From Chitinophagaceae bacterium (lineage in GTDB: Bacteria; Bacteroidota; Bacteroidia; Chitinophagales; Chitinophagaceae): 11,002 nucleotides of DNA. The translations under genes were made by a program, and so were the position numbers. Position 1 is the stretch's first letter; the number at the start of each line of letters is the position of its first letter. Below, in pieces: positions 6,791-11,002 of the stretch. The stretch lies in the NCBI GenBank assembly GCA_008080615.1, contig VIKJ01000079.1:1988-12989 (forward strand), read 5' to 3'. Under the pieces are notes generated by a model. It was not told the DNA's origin and did no database searches. It was given only the letters and a program-made list of their open reading frames with translations.

Positions 6791-8389
6791 CTAGTTTGTA
6801 TTTCCTATTGAGTTAAGTGCCTTAGCAATTACAGGGTCATTTTCGTTGACAATGATAAAATAGCCTAAATCTCTCCATAAATGCCTGCTAATCAATGATT
6901 TAAATCTATTCAGTATTAATTGCTTACCATCTGCATTCACAGCTGCCAAACTTATTTTCTCATTTTGGGAAACCGAAGTAATGGTAGTCCATTCGGCAGA
7001 ACCGGGTAAATAGCCCTTACTAAAACTTTGGGGATTGCTAAATTGATTAAACATAGATCTATTAGCAACAAAATATTGATATGCAGCATTTGCAAGTGTA
7101 TTGGTCATTAATAGCTGAACGAATGCTATTGGATATCTAGAAGAATCAAATGCTACAATACTATCTGGTGTAATTCCTCCACCGCCTAATACGGTTTTGC
7201 CAGATTTTGTTTTATAAACTTTTTTTGCTAGCACAGCTGTATCCATTTTATTGGTAGAATCTGTTAGATGATAGCGGTTTACCAACTCTTCCTGATAAGC
7301 TTTCACCCCTTTATTATAGGGTTTTTGAATATTTCTTCCGAGAGGAGTGAAATATCTTGCTACAGTAAGCCGAACTGCTGCACCATCACTTAATTGAAAT
7401 TGCTGTTGAACCAGTCCTTTACCAAAAGATCTTCTACCAATAATAGTAGCCCTATCCCAGTCTTGTAATGCTCCTGCCAATACCTCACTTGCAGAAGCGG
7501 AGGTTTCATCAATTAAAACAACCAACTTCCCTTTTTCAAAAAGACCAGGCCTTTTACATCTATAATCTATGCGGGGAGTATGTTCTCCCTCTGTATAAAC
7601 AATCAATTTATCCTCATCCAATAACTCATCGGCAATATCAACCGCTTCTTTCATTAAACCTCCCCCATTACCACGCAGATCAATCACCAAAGATTCCATC
7701 TTATTTTTTTGCAACTGCTCCAAGCTCTGCATAAATTCCTCGTACGTTCGCTCTGCAAATTTATTAATGCGGATATACCCATTTCCTGGAGATAGCATAT
7801 ATGCTGCATCTATAGAACTTACCGGAATATTATTTCTGGTAATGGTTACATTACCTAATTTACCATTACGGAGGTATTTTACTTTTACTTGGGTATTAAT
7901 GGCTCCTCTAAATAATTTCCTGATAACAGCAGGGTCTACTTTTTTTCCTGCTATGTTAACTGTATCAGATACTGCTATTAATTGATCGCCCGTAATCAGT
8001 CCGGCTTTATCGGCAGGCCCATCTTTAAGAACGGTCATTACATTTACCGTGTCGTTCAAAATCCTAAACTCAATACCTATCCCCTGAAAATTACCCATCA
8101 TTTCCTCATTTACAGCACTTAAATCAGCTGCAGGAATAAACACAGAATGTGGATCTAAATGGGCTAATAATTCTGTAGCTACAAGGGCATTAATACTATC
8201 CACCGCTATTTTGTCTACATATCGGCTTTTTATAAGGTCTGTAAGTTCCTGAATGGATGACTTATTAGAAAAACTAAAGAAACGAGCTGCCATTGTTTTC
8301 TCTTTTAACTGAAATCCAATAGCCATGCCAGCAATCATTACTATGGAGAAAAGAAGGGGTAACCAAATCTGTAGTTTCTTAGAGCCCAT
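6791..8389 (-). CDS. S41A C-terminal processing protease (CtpA/Prc type)
   Basis: A 532-residue serine protease of family S41A, with an N-terminal membrane anchor/signal (about residues 8-27) that places the rest in the periplasm. A PDZ domain follows at about 95-185 (GIGIEF, then PADKAGLITGDQL), then the protease core. The nucleophile is S299 in SASASEV and the general base is K324 in FGKG. Their 25-residue spacing equals that of S430/K455 in E. coli Prc, so it should be active. The family trims or degrades envelope proteins after their C-termini, and in other bacteria controls peptidoglycan hydrolases. The ~90 residues after the core (about 440-532) are not a domain I recognise. I chose ATG 8389 (MGSKKLQIW) over the GTG at 8398, which only adds three residues. 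It is divergent from the kinase-murQ operon, 67 bases apart. Confidence 0.93.
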   Translation of the reverse strand: MGSKKLQIWLPLLFSIVMIAGMAIGFQLKEKTMAARFFSFSNKSSIQELTDLIKSRYVDKIAVDSINALVATELLAHLDPHSVFIPAADLSAVNEEMMGNFQGIGIEFRILNDTVNVMTVLKDGPADKAGLITGDQLIAVSDTVNIAGKKVDPAVIRKLFRGAINTQVKVKYLRNGKLGNVTITRNNIPVSSIDAAYMLSPGNGYIRINKFAERTYEEFMQSLEQLQKNKMESLVIDLRGNGGGLMKEAVDIADELLDEDKLIVYTEGEHTPRIDYRCKRPGLFEKGKLVVLIDETSASASEVLAGALQDWDRATIIGRRSFGKGLVQQQFQLSDGAAVRLTVARYFTPLGRNIQKPYNKGVKAYQEELVNRYHLTDSTNKMDTAVLAKKVYKTKSGKTVLGGGGITPDSIVAFDSSRYPIAFVQLLMTNTLANAAYQYFVANRSMFNQFSNPQSFSKGYLPGSAEWTTITSVSQNEKISLAAVNADGKQLILNRFKSLISRHLWRDLGYFIIVNENDPVIAKALNSIGNTN

Positions 8390-8456
8390 GATACACACTT
8401 AATTGTTTCTGTAAGAGTGCAAATATCTATATTTATATTCGAATTAAACTTTTCCT
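8390..8456. promoter_or_regulatory. Divergent promoter region between protease and kinase genes
   Basis: These 67 bases separate two divergent genes and must hold at least the start signals of both unless transcription comes from further away. On the + strand TATATTTA (8428-8435) matches TAnnTTTG except for the last base, with TTTC (8406-8409) as a poor -33 box 18 bases upstream. On the - strand GATATTTG (8426-8419) has one mismatch. No operator palindrome or MurR-like inverted repeat is evident. No Shine-Dalgarno stands out before the ATG at 8457, as is usual in this phylum. Confidence 0.3.
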
Positions 8457-9296
8457 ATGCCAGCCATATTAATTGCCGACAGCGGTTCTACCAAATGTGA
8501 ATGGTGCCTGCTAAGTAACGGCAAAAAAAAGAAGATACTTACAGCTCCAATAAGCCCCTATTTTGTATCCTTCGAAGACATGTTTTCTTTATTAAAAGCA
8601 AAACTGCTGCCAAAATTAGGAAGCGAACCAATCAATAAGGTGTTTTTTTATGGAACGGGATTGAGAGACCAACTCAATTTAAAAAACATGCAATTGGTAT
8701 TGAAAAAATTATTTCCCAAATCTACCATTGAAGTAAACAATGATTTATTAGGCATAGCAAGAGCAACCTGTGGAAAGAATAAAGGGATTGCTTGTATACT
8801 GGGCACTGGATCGAATGCCTGTTATTATAATGGGAAAAAAATAGTAAAAAATAGCCCCGGCTTGGGATATGTTTTAGGAGATGAAGGAAGCGGCACTTAT
8901 TTAGGAAGAAAAGTAATTCAGTATTATCTCTACAAAACTTTTGATGAAGATTTGCATGCCAGATTCGAAAAACGTTTCAACGAAACACATGATCATATTT
9001 TAGAAATGGTGTATAAACAGCCTCTTGCCAATAAATATTTGGCATCATTTGCCATTTTTTTAGCTGAAAATAGAGGGCATTTTATGATTGAAAATATCAT
9101 TGAAGATGGGCTGAATGACTTTTTTTTCACCCATTTATATAAGTTCAGGGAAAGTTGGACCACCCCTATTCATTTTGTAGGCAGTGTTGGATTTGGTTTT
9201 AGAGATGTTTTAAAGGACCTTTGCAACAGTTACGAATTAGAATTGGGAAAAGTTTTAAAAACTCCCATGCAAGGACTGATAGACTATCATCAATAA
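8457..9296 (+). CDS. BadF/BadG-family N-acetylhexosamine kinase (MurNAc or GlcNAc kinase, MurK-like)
   Basis: A 279-residue sugar kinase of the ASKHA fold, BadF/BadG/BcrA/BcrD group. The ATP-site motifs are in order: phosphate-1 loop ADSGSTKCEW (residues 7-16), phosphate-2 loop ILGTGSNA (114-121), GYVLGDEGSG (137-146), and adenosine loop HFVGSVGFGF (239-248). D96 (VNNDLL) is the likely catalytic base. Proteins of this type phosphorylate GlcNAc or MurNAc at O6 in the cytoplasm. MurQ follows 9 bases later, and in Tannerella forsythia a related kinase, MurK, supplies MurNAc-6-phosphate to MurQ, so MurNAc is the favoured substrate by context. Sequence does not separate MurNAc from GlcNAc specificity. 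No sugar transporter (MurT/AmpG type) or AnmK lies in the window. Confidence 0.88.
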   Translation: MPAILIADSGSTKCEWCLLSNGKKKKILTAPISPYFVSFEDMFSLLKAKLLPKLGSEPINKVFFYGTGLRDQLNLKNMQLVLKKLFPKSTIEVNNDLLGIARATCGKNKGIACILGTGSNACYYNGKKIVKNSPGLGYVLGDEGSGTYLGRKVIQYYLYKTFDEDLHARFEKRFNETHDHILEMVYKQPLANKYLASFAIFLAENRGHFMIENIIEDGLNDFFFTHLYKFRESWTTPIHFVGSVGFGFRDVLKDLCNSYELELGKVLKTPMQGLIDYHQ

Positions 9297-9305
9297 ATTT
9301 GTTTT

Positions 9306-10124
9306 ATGCCAAATTTCATTAAAGTTACAGAGCAAGCATCTACATACAGGCACTTAGAGAAAATGCCCATTCACGAATTGTTACAAAATATTAACAACGA
9401 AGATAAAACGGTACCATATGCAGTTGAAAAAGCAATGCCCGAAATAGAGAAATTGGTATCTGCAATTAGTGATAAAATGCTTGCTGGCGGAAGATTATTT
9501 TATATTGGCGCAGGAACAAGTGGCCGATTAGGTATAGTAGATGCAAGTGAATGTCCTCCTACTTTTGGCGTTCCTTATGGATTGGTTATTGGATTAATTG
9601 CAGGAGGAGAAAAAGCCATTACACAAGCAGTAGAATTTGCCGAAGACAGTTCCGATGAAGGTTGGTCTGATTTACAAAAACACTTTATTAGTGATAAAGA
9701 TGTGGTAGTAGGATTAGCAGCCAGCGGCACCACACCATATGTTATAGGAGCATTAAAAGAATGCCGTAAAAGAGGAATTATTACTGGAAGCATAAGTTGC
9801 AATCCTCACACACCTGTTTCAGCAGCAGCAGATTTTCCTGTAGAAGTGGTGGTAGGTCCTGAATTTGTTACAGGTAGTACTCGTATGAAAAGTGGAACAG
9901 CACAAAAGCTTGTTCTAAACATGATCTCTACTTCTATCATGATACAATTAGGTAGAGTAGAAGACAATAAAATGGTAAACATGCAGCTAAGCAATGTGAA
10001 ACTGGTAGATCGTGGAGTAAAAATGGTAATGGATAAGTTAGCGCTTAACGATTACGAAAAAGCAAAAGACTTGTTATTAAAACATGGCAGTGTAAAAAAA
10101 GCAGTTGAAGCTGTAAGCCATTAA
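9306..10124 (+). CDS. murQ: N-acetylmuramic acid 6-phosphate etherase
   Basis: A 272-residue MurQ with a single SIS (sugar isomerase) domain. The phosphosugar loop is FYIGAGTSGRLG (residues 65-76), followed by the family signature VDASECPPTFG (78-88), with E82 equivalent to the catalytic E83 of E. coli MurQ. E113 in EFAEDSSDE corresponds to the second catalytic Glu. The stretch GPEFVTGSTRMKSGTAQK (about 184-201) completes the site. It cleaves the D-lactyl ether of MurNAc-6P to GlcNAc-6P and D-lactate in the cytoplasm, which feeds amino-sugar metabolism. It is about 25 residues shorter than the E. coli protein, mostly at the C-terminal helical end, but has the usual GSVKKAVEA tail. It forms an operon with the kinase before it and the unknown gene after it. 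Confidence 0.97.
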   Translation: MPNFIKVTEQASTYRHLEKMPIHELLQNINNEDKTVPYAVEKAMPEIEKLVSAISDKMLAGGRLFYIGAGTSGRLGIVDASECPPTFGVPYGLVIGLIAGGEKAITQAVEFAEDSSDEGWSDLQKHFISDKDVVVGLAASGTTPYVIGALKECRKRGIITGSISCNPHTPVSAAADFPVEVVVGPEFVTGSTRMKSGTAQKLVLNMISTSIMIQLGRVEDNKMVNMQLSNVKLVDRGVKMVMDKLALNDYEKAKDLLLKHGSVKKAVEAVSH

Positions 10125-10132
10125 GCAGAGAA

Positions 10133-10699
10133 ATGCACGAAATAGAACCCTTCTATAATTGGCGACATATCTATGTTGCAGAGGAAGATCCAAAATCTCC
10201 TTTTTATGGCAGAACATATAGTGAGTTTGAATTTTCTCAAACAGTTTACAACTATTATATACATCCCCAATGGGATGACTTTGGAAGCAGAACGCTGTAT
10301 TTAAAAATCATTTACGTAGACTATGAACTTCATTTTGCCATCATTGAAATGATTGGTGAATGGAACGATGCTATCGAGAATGATATAAAGGAATTGAAGC
10401 GAGAGATTATCGATTTACTTTTTGCACAAAAGATTTATAAATACATTTTGATTACAGAAAATGTATTGAATTTTCATAGCAGCGATAAAGAGTATTATCA
10501 AGAGTGGTACGAAGAAGTGAGTGAGGAAAATGGGTGGATGGTTACCCTTAATATGCCTGAAGCTACTCAACAAGACTTTAAGAAGAAAAAGTTGAACTAC
10601 TATATTGAGTTAATGGAAATTGCAGATTGGCGTATTTACAAACCGTACCACTTGTTTAAAAAAATTGACGATACCTTATCAAAAAGAATACCTCTTTAA
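10133..10699 (+). CDS. Conserved protein of unknown function, coupled to murQ
   Basis: A 188-residue acidic, aromatic-rich protein with no signal peptide or membrane segment, so probably cytoplasmic. I recognise it as a type seen in Bacteroidota genomes, with the stretches EEDPKSPFYGR, YIHPQWDDFGS and IGEWNDAIENDI, but I know of no assigned function. Residues about 60-125 alternate strand-helix-strand (LYLKIIYVDY, HFAIIEMIG, helix IENDIKELKREIIDLL, YKYILITENVLNF), a pattern that could be a STAS/SpoIIAA-like alpha-beta fold; this is a guess from pattern only. It starts 8 bases after the murQ stop, with a weak purine-rich GCAGAGAA leader, so it is almost surely co-transcribed and perhaps translationally coupled. 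A role linked to amino-sugar recycling is possible, but the placement may be incidental. Confidence 0.85.
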   Translation: MHEIEPFYNWRHIYVAEEDPKSPFYGRTYSEFEFSQTVYNYYIHPQWDDFGSRTLYLKIIYVDYELHFAIIEMIGEWNDAIENDIKELKREIIDLLFAQKIYKYILITENVLNFHSSDKEYYQEWYEEVSEENGWMVTLNMPEATQQDFKKKKLNYYIELMEIADWRIYKPYHLFKKIDDTLSKRIPL

Positions 10700-10746
10700 T
10701 TTTTCCTCTAACCCTTTTTGTTTAAATTACTAATTCAATTTATTTT

Positions 10747-11002
10747 ATGAATCAAGAAATCATCAATTTATACGACGAATACACGCATAAACCCTTAAGT
10801 AGAACAGAATTTATTAATAGGCTAACCATTCTTACCGGTAGTATCACGGCAGCAATGAGTATCCTACCATTGATAGAGGTCAATGCAGCTAATGCCAAAA
10901 TTACCGCAGAGGACAACTTATTAACTGAAACCATTCAATATAATGGAGTGAACGGAAACATGACGGCTTATGTTGCAAAACCCAAGCTAGATAAAAAGTA
11001 TC
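10747..11002 (+). CDS. Dienelactone hydrolase family protein (3' partial)
   Basis: The frame opens at ATG 10747 and runs off the window edge after 85 codons. The N-terminus (YDEYTHKPLSRTEFINRL) followed by a hydrophobic stretch (about residues 27-44) and then ETIQYNGVNGNMTAYVAKPK fits the start of exported dienelactone-hydrolase-family alpha/beta hydrolases. As I recall, many relatives carry a twin-arginine motif at SRRDF; here it is SRTEF, with only one Arg, so Tat export is doubtful and a plain signal or anchor is possible. The catalytic Cys/Ser-Asp-His triad lies beyond the window. It is preceded by 47 AT-rich bases without a clear terminator or a full TAnnTTTG box, so it could be read from the murQ operon or from an unseen promoter. 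Confidence 0.75.
   Translation, partial: MNQEIINLYDEYTHKPLSRTEFINRLTILTGSITAAMSILPLIEVNAANAKITAEDNLLTETIQYNGVNGNMTAYVAKPKLDKKY

Noticed and set aside
7468..7985. Open frames on the + strand inside the S41 protease gene
   Set aside because: They lie opposite strongly conserved protease sequence (active-site Ser region and PDZ), show no recognisable protein features and have no start context; they are antisense shadows.
10752..10934. 60-codon frame on the - strand at the right edge
   Set aside because: It lies opposite the signal region of the dienelactone-hydrolase-family gene, whose protein sequence is recognisable; the antisense frame is not.

Overview
The window looks like a stretch of a Bacteroidota chromosome, probably from the Chitinophagaceae or a close relative. 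This rests on the AT-rich sequence, the lack of clear Shine-Dalgarno sites, several matches to the Bacteroidota -7 promoter consensus TAnnTTTG, and protein types common in that phylum: a TonB-dependent receptor, a GYF_2/DUF4339 protein, a short MurQ and a BadF-type amino-sugar kinase. The genus cannot be fixed from the sequence alone. Coding density is very high. There is no gene-free stretch over 300 bases (the longest is about 110), and I see no RNA gene, mobile element, CRISPR array or phage gene.

Left block, + strand, positions <2-4328: a tight three-gene operon. It starts with the 3' 725 codons of a fusion between a serine beta-lactamase/D-peptidase-type domain and a zinc D-aminoacylase (N-acyl-D-amino-acid deacylase). 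Next is a DUF1611 P-loop protein of the DgcN type, then an enolase-superfamily L-Ala-D/L-Glu epimerase-like protein (DgcA/YkfB type). Together they read as a route for D-amino-acid-containing peptides, most likely D-Glu from peptidoglycan: hydrolysis or deacylation outside the cytoplasm, then epimerisation inside it.

Middle block, - strand, positions 8389-4318, read right to left: a periplasmic S41 C-terminal processing protease, a 74-residue stand-alone GYF_2 protein, and a TonB-dependent receptor of the heme/hemoglobin-receptor type. The receptor is split into two frames by an apparent one-base loss in a short A run near 5883-5886. It converges on the left operon, and the two stop ends overlap by 11 bases.

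Right block, + strand, positions 8457 to the end: a BadF/BadG-family N-acetylhexosamine kinase, then MurQ (MurNAc-6-phosphate etherase), then a conserved protein of unknown function, with gaps of 9 and 8 bases. This is the sugar side of peptidoglycan recycling. The window closes with the 5' end of a dienelactone-hydrolase-family gene.

Overall, the peptide side (left operon) and sugar side (right operon) of cell-wall salvage lie about 4 kb apart, around a periplasmic protease and an outer-membrane receptor. Nothing here is clearly a wholly new system. The most notable items are the hydrolase-deacylase fusion with a changed metal-site residue, its linkage to DgcN/DgcA-type genes, and the unknown gene coupled to murQ.
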